A DNA stretch of 64,000 nt from Corynebacterium sp. Marseille-P3884 (GTDB taxonomy: Bacteria; Actinomycetota; Actinomycetes; Mycobacteriales; Mycobacteriaceae): positions 1 to 64,000 of the forward strand of contig NZ_JAGKSD010000011.1 of the NCBI RefSeq assembly GCF_017942225.1. The letters run 5' to 3'. Below are positions 1-8,476 of this stretch, piece by piece. Numbering within the stretch: the stretch's first letter is position 1; every line of letters begins with the position of its first letter. A program made the translations under genes and the position numbers. Below the pieces are notes generated by a model. That model worked only from the letters and a program-made list of their open reading frames with translations. It did not search any database and was not told the DNA's origin.

Positions 1-96
1 CACGAGCGGTTGCATTCCTCGCTCGGGCATATCCCGCCGATCGAGCACTACACCAACTACCAACGAGAACACTACGCAGGCCTTCACGCCGCGTAA
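1..96 (+). CDS. IS3-family transposase (OrfB), C-terminal fragment cut by window edge
   Basis: The first 32 codons are open from the window edge to a TAA. They read HERLHSSLGHIPPIEHYTNY and then about a dozen residues. A short tail of the form (R)xHSSLGxxPPxExxxNY is characteristic of the end of the rve integrase core in IS3-family OrfB transposases. The rest of the element lies outside the window, so intactness cannot be judged. A 6-bp hairpin (CAGGCC/GGCCTG, about 117-136) follows the stop. It marks the left edge of an accessory stretch. Confidence 0.7.
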   Translation, partial: HERLHSSLGHIPPIEHYTNYQREHYAGLHAA

Positions 97-191
97 CACG
101 CCACTCTCAAAAATTCAGGCCGATTCACTGGCCTGGAAGGCAAGAGAATATTATTACACTCCACTGCAAACCAAAAGGCTAAACGGGCGAA

Positions 192-2090
192 ATGGCCATG
201 TCCATTGACTATGTGCGCTGGATTGGAATTGCAGCGTGGACCAGTGGTTTAGCCGTCCCACGAAACTGCCAGGCATTGGCTGTTCTTCCGGGGGATTCTC
301 CCGGAAGAATCTTGGTCCAGAGCGCCGGGGGACGCGCCACAACATTCGAGGATATTGAGCGTGAGTACACACATATCCAGTGGTTGCTAGCCGGAGCTCC
401 TAGTGATGAATCTGTGCTGGATTATGTGTACCACCAGAAGCTCTGTTTAACGCATTATGAGCTCATCGACCATGACTTCGCCATCCTGGATGTCAGCGAT
501 AGCGCGTGCGAGAGCAAAAACTTCTCTTTCAGACAGTCGTCTGCCGCTGATCGCCGCCCCGACTACAGTCCCAAGGCAGCATTAGCCGCAGCTCAGCGCC
601 TCAGCAACTCCGCAAGAGGATCGGCTCTTTCAGAACATATTCCTGCCTGGAATATGGCCGAGCCATTAGGACTGCTAGCTCTTGCTGTTCGTGAATACTT
701 CACGGGCGCGGTAGTACGGGAACTTACTCGGAAGTATGTAAAGGATCTTCGTTCGGATTCTCGAAACACCCAGGAAGTTCTCGGTTGTGGCCGCCTTGCT
801 TATAGCGTGGCATTCAAAGTTGATGATGACTCTGCAACCACCGCTCCGGCGATCACCCTGCACGTTCAGGACGATGATCCTCTTTTCACAGAATCAGTGT
901 TGAGGCACATCCTTGACCGGGCACAGGCCTTCGCTAGCGCATGTGGAAGTGGCGTTCATTGTGGGTCGGTATTCCACAACATCATTTTCCACCAGGCGTT
1001 CCCTAGCACCGTCTATGAACCGGATGCTGAAGAAACACCAATCATTCTGTACCGGATCCCGCTCAGCACTGAGCTTCTCCCTGTCCAATCCTTAACGCAG
1101 GTGTTGGGGGACAGCGCCGCCCGCACAGCCGATGACGCACTGAGAGAACCTCCTCAACGGACTTCGCTAAGTATTCGTCGGCTCCCAGATAGCGGCATCA
1201 TCCGGGTACGCAGCTTCATCCCAGGAACAAGTATCATCGATCGTGCAATTCACCGCGGTGGCTATCTCGCATCCTCGGAAATTGTTTCTAAGCTACAACA
1301 GGAAAAGGCGATGGCTGATCCTGATTGTCTCGCCGCAGCTGTAACACCGGCGCTGATCTGGGAATCTCTCAGCACTTGGGGTCTCGCGTCCGGCAGCACA
1401 GCAAGTTCGTGTTCCGTGCTTAGCGTGCGTGCCAATAGCATCTCCGCTGTGGAAGGTTCCATTCATCAACCACTGTTGACAGTTGAGGTCGATGCGCAGG
1501 CGCCACTCGGCACTGTGGCACATGACGTGTGTGATGTTCTCGGTGACCTGGGCATCGATTCCTTTACGGACTTCCCGATTGAGTTACTGTGGTTCGATCC
1601 GCCGAAAGAGGCCGGTGTCAGCGCATCCTCTCCGAACGCTGTACGCCCACAGGCCACGTCGCTGGAACTCCCCGTCTTATGGCCTCGTGCGTTAGGGGCA
1701 CGATCAATAGCTGCCACGAATCAGGCACTCGCACTCGCTGCCGTTCGCCGAGCTCTGCGCCATTGTTGCACTAAGGGCCTGTCGTGGATCGGGGTCGCTC
1801 ATGCTAGAACAACCTCTGCCAGTGGGAGGCATCTGATTAGGGTGGCGGTCGCGTTCGAGTCTGAATACGCAGACAGAGTGGCCGTCAATCAGGAATTGTA
1901 CCTGGCAGTGAATGCGGTTTGTGCCGAAAACTCTATCGGTCCACATGTCACGTGCGAGGTTATCGATGCTCATCAAATAACCGACGTTTCAGCGTGGGTC
2001 ACGGCGGCTGGGTACCATCCCGTTACTGGTTTCTTGCCTGCATATATTCAGCTTGAACACCTCAACACCGGCTATGCACCAAATTCTTGA
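192..2090 (+). CDS. Uncharacterised 632-codon protein, probably acquired
   Basis: I do not recognise this protein. It has no signal peptide, no membrane segment, no Walker motif, no zinc-binding cysteine cluster and no repeats that I can see, so it should be a large soluble cytoplasmic protein. Both ATG 192 and ATG 198 are possible starts; AAAAGG at about 173-178 could serve the first. Base composition is unlike the backbone: lines I counted by hand are roughly 43-53 percent G+C, against about 68 percent in a pnp line. Codons such as CTA, TTA and AGA are used freely. It sits between a transposase tail and a gene-free stretch and lacks the GCTTATCGACG word frequent elsewhere. Inference: horizontally acquired cargo. 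An accessory defence or surface-assembly role is possible but not supported by any motif. Confidence 0.75.
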   Translation: MAMSIDYVRWIGIAAWTSGLAVPRNCQALAVLPGDSPGRILVQSAGGRATTFEDIEREYTHIQWLLAGAPSDESVLDYVYHQKLCLTHYELIDHDFAILDVSDSACESKNFSFRQSSAADRRPDYSPKAALAAAQRLSNSARGSALSEHIPAWNMAEPLGLLALAVREYFTGAVVRELTRKYVKDLRSDSRNTQEVLGCGRLAYSVAFKVDDDSATTAPAITLHVQDDDPLFTESVLRHILDRAQAFASACGSGVHCGSVFHNIIFHQAFPSTVYEPDAEETPIILYRIPLSTELLPVQSLTQVLGDSAARTADDALREPPQRTSLSIRRLPDSGIIRVRSFIPGTSIIDRAIHRGGYLASSEIVSKLQQEKAMADPDCLAAAVTPALIWESLSTWGLASGSTASSCSVLSVRANSISAVEGSIHQPLLTVEVDAQAPLGTVAHDVCDVLGDLGIDSFTDFPIELLWFDPPKEAGVSASSPNAVRPQATSLELPVLWPRALGARSIAATNQALALAAVRRALRHCCTKGLSWIGVAHARTTSASGRHLIRVAVAFESEYADRVAVNQELYLAVNAVCAENSIGPHVTCEVIDAHQITDVSAWVTAAGYHPVTGFLPAYIQLEHLNTGYAPNS

Positions 2091-2577
2091 TCGCTATCAC
2101 CCGAGGTTTGATACCCATGCTGGAGTGGTCTGAGAATTAGGGTCAGGAGGCTTAAGCGACTGCATGCTGTTCTTTCTTCCAATTCTCCAAGCCGCGCCGA
2201 GGGATTTGGCTTCCCCAAGGACAACGCCCGACCAGAACAAGTCGATGTAACCGCCACCGCCGGTGGAAACGCGCGCGGCGTCGCGCTCGAACAGATCAAC
2301 ACATTAAGAAATGATGCCGAAGCAGCGTAGAAGGTCAGACCAGAACTATTGCGCGTGCGACTTGTCCGTGTGCTTCTTTTTTGCCACCTTCCATTTATCA
2401 ATCCGCGGCCGCCAGCAAGCGACCAAGCTGTTGATGTTGGTGCGGATGAAACCACGATCACGTGGCTCAAGAGGGTTTGAAATAACTGAACATGGCTCGT
2501 GGGTATAGTGCCCACAAGCCATGTTCAGTTAAGAACGAACAGGTGAGATCGAACCAGTGAGAGTGAGCTGGCGCGGG
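2091..2577. other. Gene-poor stretch between the unknown gene and truB
   Basis: No convincing gene is present. On the plus strand one frame stays open without a start codon from about 2110 to a TAG near 2330, and resumes in the same frame to a TGA near 2478. This could be a decayed gene but matches nothing I know. The minus-strand open frame here has serine- and arginine-rich out-of-frame composition and looks spurious. The only structured element is the inverted repeat at 2484-2530. Confidence 0.5.
2484..2530 (-). terminator. Long inverted repeat, probable terminator of truB
   Basis: Two 20-base arms (AACTGAACATGGCTCGTGGG and its near-complement) flank a 7-base loop and lie 48 bases beyond the truB stop. 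The single mismatch is C-A on the plus strand but G-U on the minus transcript, which favours an RNA structure read in the truB direction. No strong U tract follows, so the mechanism is uncertain. Confidence 0.5.
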
Positions 2578-3486
2578 CTAGAGGGTTGAAGGGCGGGCGA
2601 CGAAGACCGTCGATAAGCGTGAGCCTTTCTCCTTAACCAGCGCGACGGCGCGGCCGTCCGGGCCTACTGCTGCGTGAACCCCTTTCAACCCGCGGGGTTT
2701 AAGCCATTTGCCCATGGCCAACGCCGCGTACTCCTCGGAGGTCACGTCAGATACGGGCCAGCCAGTGATAAGCGCCTCGTCGATTGTCAGGGACAACGCC
2801 GGGGTGTCTGCCAGCTCGTCGAGGGTGCGGGCGTGCGTGAGGTGGAAGGGGCCAGAGGAGTGGCGTCGTAAATCAGTCAGGTGGCCGCCCACCCCCAGTG
2901 CCTCGCCCATGTCGCGGGCGAGCGAGCGCACGTAGGTGCCGGAGGAGCAGTGGACGGTGGCATCGACGTCGATAAGCGTGTCCCCGCGGCGAACGTCGGT
3001 GATTTCGAAGCTAAACACGGTGACCGGGCGCGGCGGAATGTCCACCTCCTTGCCTTCGCGGGCGAGCTCGTGTGCGCGTTTGCCGTTGATTTTGATGGCG
3101 GAGACTTTGCTGGGCACCTGCATGATCTCGCCCGTCAACGCGGCGACCTGCGCGGCGATCTGCTCATCGGTGATCCCGGACGCGTCAGTCTGTGCAATGA
3201 CTTCGCCCTCCGCATCGTCCGTGCTCGTGGACACGCCGAGGCGAATCGTGGTCGAGTAAACCTTGTCATCCGCCACGAGATGTGCGAGCAGCTTGGTTCC
3301 GCGCTCAATGCCTGCGACCAGCACCCCCGTCGCCATCGGGTCGAGCGTGCCCGCATGCCCCACTTTGCGGGTGCCGAAAATACGCCGGAGACGCGCGACG
3401 ACATCATGGCTGGTCAGCCCCGCTGGCTTATCGACGACAACCACGCCCGAGGTGGAGAGCGGATCTGCAGTTTGGTCCACGTTCAT
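2578..3486 (-). CDS. truB: tRNA pseudouridine(55) synthase TruB
   Basis: This 302-residue protein isomerises U55 in the T-loop of tRNAs in the cytoplasm. The N-terminal domain shows the family signature GVVVVDKPAGLTSHDVV and then GHAGTLDPMATGVLV, whose aspartate is the catalytic nucleophile. The C-terminal 60 residues form the PUA-like RNA-binding end. I place the start at the ATG on the minus strand at 3486, where homology begins; the longer open frame upstream runs into the divergent ribF gene. Length is normal for the family. It is divergent from ribF with only 31 bases between starts, so the two share a promoter region. Three copies of the GCTTATCGACG word fall inside (2608, 2967, 3426). 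Confidence 0.96.
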   Translation of the reverse strand: MNVDQTADPLSTSGVVVVDKPAGLTSHDVVARLRRIFGTRKVGHAGTLDPMATGVLVAGIERGTKLLAHLVADDKVYSTTIRLGVSTSTDDAEGEVIAQTDASGITDEQIAAQVAALTGEIMQVPSKVSAIKINGKRAHELAREGKEVDIPPRPVTVFSFEITDVRRGDTLIDVDATVHCSSGTYVRSLARDMGEALGVGGHLTDLRRHSSGPFHLTHARTLDELADTPALSLTIDEALITGWPVSDVTSEEYAALAMGKWLKPRGLKGVHAAVGPDGRAVALVKEKGSRLSTVFVARPSTL

Positions 3487-3517
3487 AGACACCACCCTAT
3501 GCACTACGCTTTCCGGC

Positions 3518-4501
3518 GTGGATATTTTGTCTGGGCTCGGCCAGGTTCCCGCCGACATGCGCGACCCCGTGGTGACCATCGGTGTCTTCGACGGCGTGCA
3601 CCGCGGCCACCAGAAACTCATCCGGCGTGCCGTAAAGCTCGCCCATGAAGCGGGAGTGGAATGCGTCGTGATGACTTTCAACCCGCACCCGGTGAAGATC
3701 TTCGCCCCCGAGCACACCCCGGATACGCTCCTGCCGCTTGCAGAGCGTGCCCGCCTCATCGCGGAGCTCGGTGTCGACCACCTGCTGGTCATCGACTTCA
3801 CCAAAGAACTGGCGGGGGAGAGCCCCGAGGACTACTTCCGCTCTGTCATTGTGGACACTCTGCATGCTTCTCGCGTGGTGGTGGGGGAGAACTTCACTTT
3901 CGGGGCGGGCGCGTCCGGCACGGCGCAGACCATGCTCGCGCTCGGGCAGAAGTACGGGGTCGACGTCGACGTCGTCACGCTGCTTTTCGACGGCACCGAG
4001 CGCATCTGCTCCACCGCCATCCGCGATGCCCTGCGCGGCGGTGACGTGGCGCAGGCCTCCGAATTCCTCGGCCGCGAATTCTCCGTCACCGCCGAAGTCG
4101 AGCGTGGCGCCGGCCGGGGCGGACGCGAACTGGGGTACCCAACGGCTAACCAGTACGCCGCCGACACCGAGGCTGTTCCCGCCGACGGGGTCTACGCCGG
4201 GTGGTTCACCGTCCTGGCAGAAGATGAGCATTCCTCCTTGGGCCCGATCGAGGGCGATATGGAGCCCGGTATCCGCTACCCAGCGGCGATCTCCGTGGGT
4301 ACCAACCCCACTTTCGGCGACCACCGCCGCAGCATCGAGTCTTTCGTGCTCGACCGCGATGCCGACCTGTACGGGCGGACTGCACGCGTGGAATTCATCG
4401 CGAAAGTGCGCGACATGGTGAAATTCGACTCCGTGGACGAGCTGCTGGAGAATATGGCGCGCGATGTCGCGCGGGTCCGCGAGATTCTCTCCTCGTCCTA
4501 G
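3518..4501 (+). CDS. ribF: Bifunctional riboflavin kinase/FAD synthetase RibF
   Basis: It converts riboflavin to FMN and then to FAD. The N-terminal nucleotidyltransferase domain shows GVFDGVHRGHQ, the HxGH-like FAD synthetase motif. The C-terminal flavokinase domain contains GGRELGYPTANQ with the PTAN motif that binds ATP-Mg. At 327 residues the length is typical. I chose GTG 3518 because the protein then begins VDILSGLGQVPADMRDPVV as homologues do; the open frame upstream overlaps the truB start. It is divergent from truB and ends about 60 bases before the nucleoside hydrolase. No FMN riboswitch is seen upstream. Confidence 0.94.
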   Translation: MDILSGLGQVPADMRDPVVTIGVFDGVHRGHQKLIRRAVKLAHEAGVECVVMTFNPHPVKIFAPEHTPDTLLPLAERARLIAELGVDHLLVIDFTKELAGESPEDYFRSVIVDTLHASRVVVGENFTFGAGASGTAQTMLALGQKYGVDVDVVTLLFDGTERICSTAIRDALRGGDVAQASEFLGREFSVTAEVERGAGRGGRELGYPTANQYAADTEAVPADGVYAGWFTVLAEDEHSSLGPIEGDMEPGIRYPAAISVGTNPTFGDHRRSIESFVLDRDADLYGRTARVEFIAKVRDMVKFDSVDELLENMARDVARVREILSSS

Positions 4502-4564
4502 TTCTAGTCCGGTCTCAAGGTCCTGTCTCAAGCTGCTGCCCGCGAGAGGCTAGTGTGGTGTGCC

Positions 4565-5521
4565 ATGACCCGCAAAATGATTCTGGATCTGGACACCGGC
4601 ATCGACGATGCCCTCGCTCTCGCCTACGCCCTCGGCTCCGAAGAAGTCGACCTGATCGGCGTCACCGGAACCTACGGCAATGTGCTCGTGGAGACCGGCG
4701 TGCGCAATACCTTGGCCATCCTCGAACTGTTCGGCCGCACCGATATCCCGGTCTTTGCCGGACCGGGCCATGCCAGCGCGAAAGACGCTTTCGAGGTGCT
4801 GGAGATCTCCGAATTCATCCACGGTAAAAACGGCATCGGTGAGGCGCAGCTGCCGGAACCGCAGCGCGCGGTGGAGACGAAGTCCGCGGTCGACTTCCTC
4901 GTTGAATCCGTCGAGCAGTACGGCGATGAGCTGGTCATCGTGCCCACCGGCCCCTCGACCACCATCGCGGCGGCAGCCAAGGTCAGCGAGACCTTTGCAG
5001 ACAACGCCCACATCGTCATGATGGGCGGCGCACTGACCGTGCCCGGCAATGTCTCGCCCTGGGCCGAGGCGAATGTGAACCAGGACCCGGAGGCCACCGA
5101 CGCGATCTTCCGCCGCATGAAAGACATCACCATGATCGGCCTGGATGTCACCCTGCAGACCCTGCTGACGGTCGAAGAGACCGCCAAGTGGGAAGCACTC
5201 GGCACACCGGGCGGCGATTTCTTGGCGGCAGCCACGAACTACTACATCGACGCCTACAAGACCACCGCACCGCACCTCGGCGGTTGCGGACTGCATGACC
5301 CGCTGGCCGTCGGCGTGGCCATCGACCCGACCCTGGTCAACACCTTGGACATCAATCTCAAGGTCGACACCGACGGGGAGACCCGCGGCCGCACCATCGG
5401 CGATGAGACTCGCCTCAACGACGAGGAGAAGACCGCCAAGGTCGCCGTCGGAGTGGACAAGCAGCGCTTCCTCGAGGAGTTCATGCGCCGACTAACCGGC
5501 CTCGCCTCCAACTCCCAGTAA
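4565..5521 (+). CDS. Inosine-uridine-type nucleoside hydrolase
   Basis: This 318-residue enzyme should cleave ribonucleosides to base and ribose for purine/pyrimidine salvage. The N-terminal aspartate cluster LDLDTGIDDALAL is the Ca2+/ribose-binding motif of the IU-nucleoside hydrolase superfamily. GGALTVPGNVSPWAEANV matches the central conserved region (usual form GNxxPxAExN), and HDPLAV near residue 245 matches the C-terminal metal-binding motif. ATG 4565 is favoured; GTG 4553 is an in-frame alternative four codons upstream. Specificity (inosine/uridine or pyrimidine) cannot be told from sequence alone. It probably forms a short transcription unit after ribF. Confidence 0.9.
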   Translation: MTRKMILDLDTGIDDALALAYALGSEEVDLIGVTGTYGNVLVETGVRNTLAILELFGRTDIPVFAGPGHASAKDAFEVLEISEFIHGKNGIGEAQLPEPQRAVETKSAVDFLVESVEQYGDELVIVPTGPSTTIAAAAKVSETFADNAHIVMMGGALTVPGNVSPWAEANVNQDPEATDAIFRRMKDITMIGLDVTLQTLLTVEETAKWEALGTPGGDFLAAATNYYIDAYKTTAPHLGGCGLHDPLAVGVAIDPTLVNTLDINLKVDTDGETRGRTIGDETRLNDEEKTAKVAVGVDKQRFLEEFMRRLTGLASNSQ

Positions 5522-5551
5522 GCGCGATTAACGGTTGCTGGCCCGCATGCG

Positions 5552-5663
5552 CTAGCATTGCTCTCTCGGTAACGGCTCCGGTTCTGTGCCCCGCGCAGCA
5601 CCGCAAATCAATGAGACTGTGGTTCGCAGCAGTCGCCGGCACCGCTTCACGGTCAGCGTGAAG
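5552..5663 (+). promoter_or_regulatory. rpsO promoter and structured leader
   Basis: A TAGCAT -10 box lies at 5552-5557, giving an untranslated leader of about 140 bases before rpsO. The leader contains a perfect 7-bp hairpin (CTTCACG-GTCAG-CGTGAAG, 5645-5663). S15 represses its own mRNA through leader structures in several bacterial lineages, so this is a candidate site for such control. That role is inference. Confidence 0.4.
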
Positions 5664-5704
5664 ATCCGCAGAATGCGAACTGAAATAACCAAGGAGATTG
5701 AATC

Positions 5705-5974
5705 ATGGCTTTGTCCACTGAGAAGAAGGCTGAGATCCTCAAGGAGTACGGCCTGCACGAGACCGACACCGGCTCCCCGGAAGCTCAGGTCGCACTGCTC
5801 ACCGAGCGCATCAACAACCTGACCGAGCACCTCAAGGGCCACAAGCACGACCACCACTCCCGTCGTGGCCTGCTGCTGCTCGTCGGCCGTCGCCGCGGTC
5901 TGCTGAAGTACCTGCGCGAGAACAACGTTGAGCGCTACCGTGAGCTCATCGCCCGCCTGGGTCTGCGCCGCTAA
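5705..5974 (+). CDS. rpsO: 30S ribosomal protein S15
   Basis: This 89-residue protein binds the central domain of 16S rRNA early in 30S assembly. The family pattern is complete: [21 protein letters not shown], then [20 protein letters not shown]-type helices, ending in [13 protein letters not shown]. The start ATG is preceded by AAGGAG at 5691-5696. It is followed by a strong intrinsic terminator and then pnp, the classical rpsO-pnp arrangement. The codons are strongly biased to GC-rich ones, as expected of a highly expressed gene, and it lacks the GCTTATCGACG word. Confidence 0.98.
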   Translation: MALSTEKKAEILKEYGLHETDTGSPEAQVALLTERINNLTEHLKGHKHDHHSRRGLLLLVGRRRGLLKYLRENNVERYRELIARLGLRR

Positions 5975-5993
5975 GAACAGCGACGCTTCACGA

Positions 5994-6022
5994 CGGCCAC
6001 CGGATTACCGGTGGCCGTTTTT
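5994..6022 (+). terminator. Rho-independent terminator of rpsO
   Basis: A perfect 10-bp stem (CGGCCACCGG/CCGGTGGCCG) with an ATTA loop is followed by TTTTT, 20 bases after the rpsO stop. It should limit read-through into pnp. Confidence 0.93.
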
Positions 6023-6108
6023 CTATGCCTGCTGGTAATATGCCTGGTTGTTGCATTTGGAAACCATCAACGGGCGGCACCGATGATCGCCACTTTGAAT
6101 GAGAACCC

Positions 6109-8415
6109 ATGGAAAGGGATCTGTTGAGCAAGAACCGCACCCACACCCCCGACAACTCCGTCGAGTTCAATATCGACGAGGACTTCGGCATCACCGACGC
6201 AGTAGCCGTGCTGGACAACGGCGATTTCGGTGAGCGCACGGTCCGGTTCGAGACCGGCCAGCTCGCACGCCAGGCAGGCGGTTCGGTGACCACCTACCTC
6301 GACGACGAGACGATGCTGCTGGCCACCACCACCGCGTCGAACCAACCGCGCGAGGGCTTCGACTTCTTCCCGCTCACCGTCGACGTGGAAGAGCGCATGT
6401 ACGCCGCCGGCAAGATCCCGGGCTCCTTCTTCCGCCGTGAGGGCCGTCCGTCCACCGAGGCGATTCTGGCCTGCCGCCTGATTGACCGTCCGCTGCGCCC
6501 GACCTTCGTGAAGGGCCTGCGCAACGAGGTCCAGGTCGTCATCACCGTGATGAGCTGGGACCCGGAGGAGTACTACGACGTTGTGGCCATCAACGGTGCT
6601 TCTGCCGCAACGCAGCTGTCGGGCCTTCCGGTCTCCGGTGCAGTCGGCGGCGTGCGCATGGCGCTCATCGCTGACGAGGATCACCCGGACGGCCAGTGGG
6701 TCGCTTTCCCGAACCACGAGCAGCACGAGCAGGCCGTCTTCGAGATGGTCGTCGCCGGTCGCATCGTGGAAAAGAAGAAGGGCCGCAAGAAGGTTGAAGA
6801 TGTCGCGATCATGATGGTCGAGGCAGGCGCCGGTGCCAACGTGGTCTCGCTCATCGAGGACGGCGCCCCGGCCCCGACTGAGTCCACCGTTGCGGAAGGG
6901 CTCGAGGCGGCCAAGCCGTTCATCAAGACGCTGTGCGAGGCTCAGCGTGGTCTGGCCGAGCGCACCGCGAAGGAGACCCAGGAGTTCCAGCTCTTCCCGT
7001 CGTACAGCGACGAGATCTTCGACGCCGTGGAGAAGAAGGCTACCAAGAAGTTGTCGAAGCTTCTCACGATCAAGGGCAAGGCTGAGCGCGACGACGCGAC
7101 CAACGAATACATGGAGGAGATCGAGTCTGATCTGCTGGGCTCCCTGCCGGTCGAGGACGATGAGGACGCCTCTAAGCAGATCCGCGCCGCTTATAACGCG
7201 GTGATGAAGCAGATCGTGCGCAACAAGATCCTCACCGAGGGCTTCCGTATCGACGGCCGCGGGGTCACCGATATCCGCGACCTCGGCGTTGAAGTCGAAC
7301 TGGTTCCCCGCGCCCACGGCTCCGCTCTGTTCGAGCGCGGCGAGACTCAGATCCTCGGCGTGACCACCCTGGACATGCTGAAGATGGAGCAGCAGCTGGA
7401 TTCCCTCCACCCGGAGACCTCCAAGCACTACATCCACCACTACAACTTCCCGCCGTACTCCACGGGCGAGACTGGCCGCGTCGGTTCGCCGAAGCGCCGC
7501 GAGATCGGCCACGGTGCGCTCGCCGAGCGCGCCCTCGTTCCGGTGATCCCGTCCAAGGAGGACTTCCCGTACACGATCCGCCAGGTCTCCGAGGCACTCG
7601 GTTCCAACGGTTCGACCTCTATGGGCTCGGTCTGCGCCTCCACGCTGTCGCTGTACAACGCCGGCGTCCCGCTGGCGGCCCCGGTCGCCGGTATCGCGAT
7701 GGGTCTGGTCTCCGGCGAGATCGACGGCGAGACCAAGTACGTCGCGCTCACCGATATCCTCGGCGCCGAGGACGCATTCGGCGACATGGACTTCAAGGTC
7801 GCGGGCACGTCCGAGTTCATCACTGCTCTGCAGCTGGACACCAAGCTCGACGGCATTCCGTCCGATGTCCTGGCGAACGCGCTGAACCAGGCCAAGGACG
7901 CCCGCGAGGCGATCCTGGACACCATGGCTGAGATCATCGAGGGCCCGGACGAGATGAGCCCGCTCGCCCCGAAGATCACCACCGTGAGCGTCCCGGTGTC
8001 CAAGATCGGCGAGGTCATCGGCCCGAAGGGCAAGACCATCAACCAGATCACCGAGGACACCGGCGCAGACATCTCCATCGAGGACGACGGCACGATTTAC
8101 GTCGCCGCCGCCACTGGTGAGGCAGCCGATGCCGCGATCGAGAAGATCAATTCGATCGCCAACCCGCAGCAGCCGAAGGTGGGTGAGCGCTACCTCGGCA
8201 CCGTGGTCAAGACCGTCGCTTTCGGCGCATTCGTGTCGCTCACCCCGGGCCGCGACGGCCTGATCCACATCTCCAAGCTCGGCGGCAACAAGCGCATCGA
8301 GAATGTCGAGGACGTGGTCAACGTCGGCGACAAGGTCGAGGTGGAGATCGCCGACATCGACAACCGCGGCAAGATCTCGCTCGTCCCGGTCAACGAGGAT
8401 GAGGACGACGAGTAA
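6109..8415 (+). CDS. pnp: Polyribonucleotide nucleotidyltransferase (PNPase)
   Basis: This trimeric exoribonuclease degrades RNA 3' to 5' using phosphate and can also add tails. Two RNase PH domains are separated by an alpha-helical linker. The second core includes [23 protein letters not shown]. They are followed by a KH domain ([15 protein letters not shown]) and a C-terminal S1 domain ([28 protein letters not shown]), ending in an acidic tail. The length of 768 residues is slightly above the bacterial norm, as in other actinobacteria (GpsI). ATG 6109 is given; TTG 6124 has a better-spaced AAAGGG and may be the true start. It lies downstream of the rpsO terminator with its own leader. Confidence 0.96.
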   Translation: MERDLLSKNRTHTPDNSVEFNIDEDFGITDAVAVLDNGDFGERTVRFETGQLARQAGGSVTTYLDDETMLLATTTASNQPREGFDFFPLTVDVEERMYAAGKIPGSFFRREGRPSTEAILACRLIDRPLRPTFVKGLRNEVQVVITVMSWDPEEYYDVVAINGASAATQLSGLPVSGAVGGVRMALIADEDHPDGQWVAFPNHEQHEQAVFEMVVAGRIVEKKKGRKKVEDVAIMMVEAGAGANVVSLIEDGAPAPTESTVAEGLEAAKPFIKTLCEAQRGLAERTAKETQEFQLFPSYSDEIFDAVEKKATKKLSKLLTIKGKAERDDATNEYMEEIESDLLGSLPVEDDEDASKQIRAAYNAVMKQIVRNKILTEGFRIDGRGVTDIRDLGVEVELVPRAHGSALFERGETQILGVTTLDMLKMEQQLDSLHPETSKHYIHHYNFPPYSTGETGRVGSPKRREIGHGALAERALVPVIPSKEDFPYTIRQVSEALGSNGSTSMGSVCASTLSLYNAGVPLAAPVAGIAMGLVSGEIDGETKYVALTDILGAEDAFGDMDFKVAGTSEFITALQLDTKLDGIPSDVLANALNQAKDAREAILDTMAEIIEGPDEMSPLAPKITTVSVPVSKIGEVIGPKGKTINQITEDTGADISIEDDGTIYVAAATGEAADAAIEKINSIANPQQPKVGERYLGTVVKTVAFGAFVSLTPGRDGLIHISKLGGNKRIENVEDVVNVGDKVEVEIADIDNRGKISLVPVNEDEDDE

Positions 8416-8476
8416 ACAAAGCTTCTCGACGAGCGCACCCATCTCACCGTCACCATCGTCCCGTTGGGACCCGCGG

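Noticed and set aside
2072-2515. 147-codon minus-strand open frame between the unknown gene and truB
   Set aside because: Serine/threonine/arginine-rich out-of-frame composition, overlap with the end of the upstream gene, no recognisable motif and no clear ribosome-binding site.
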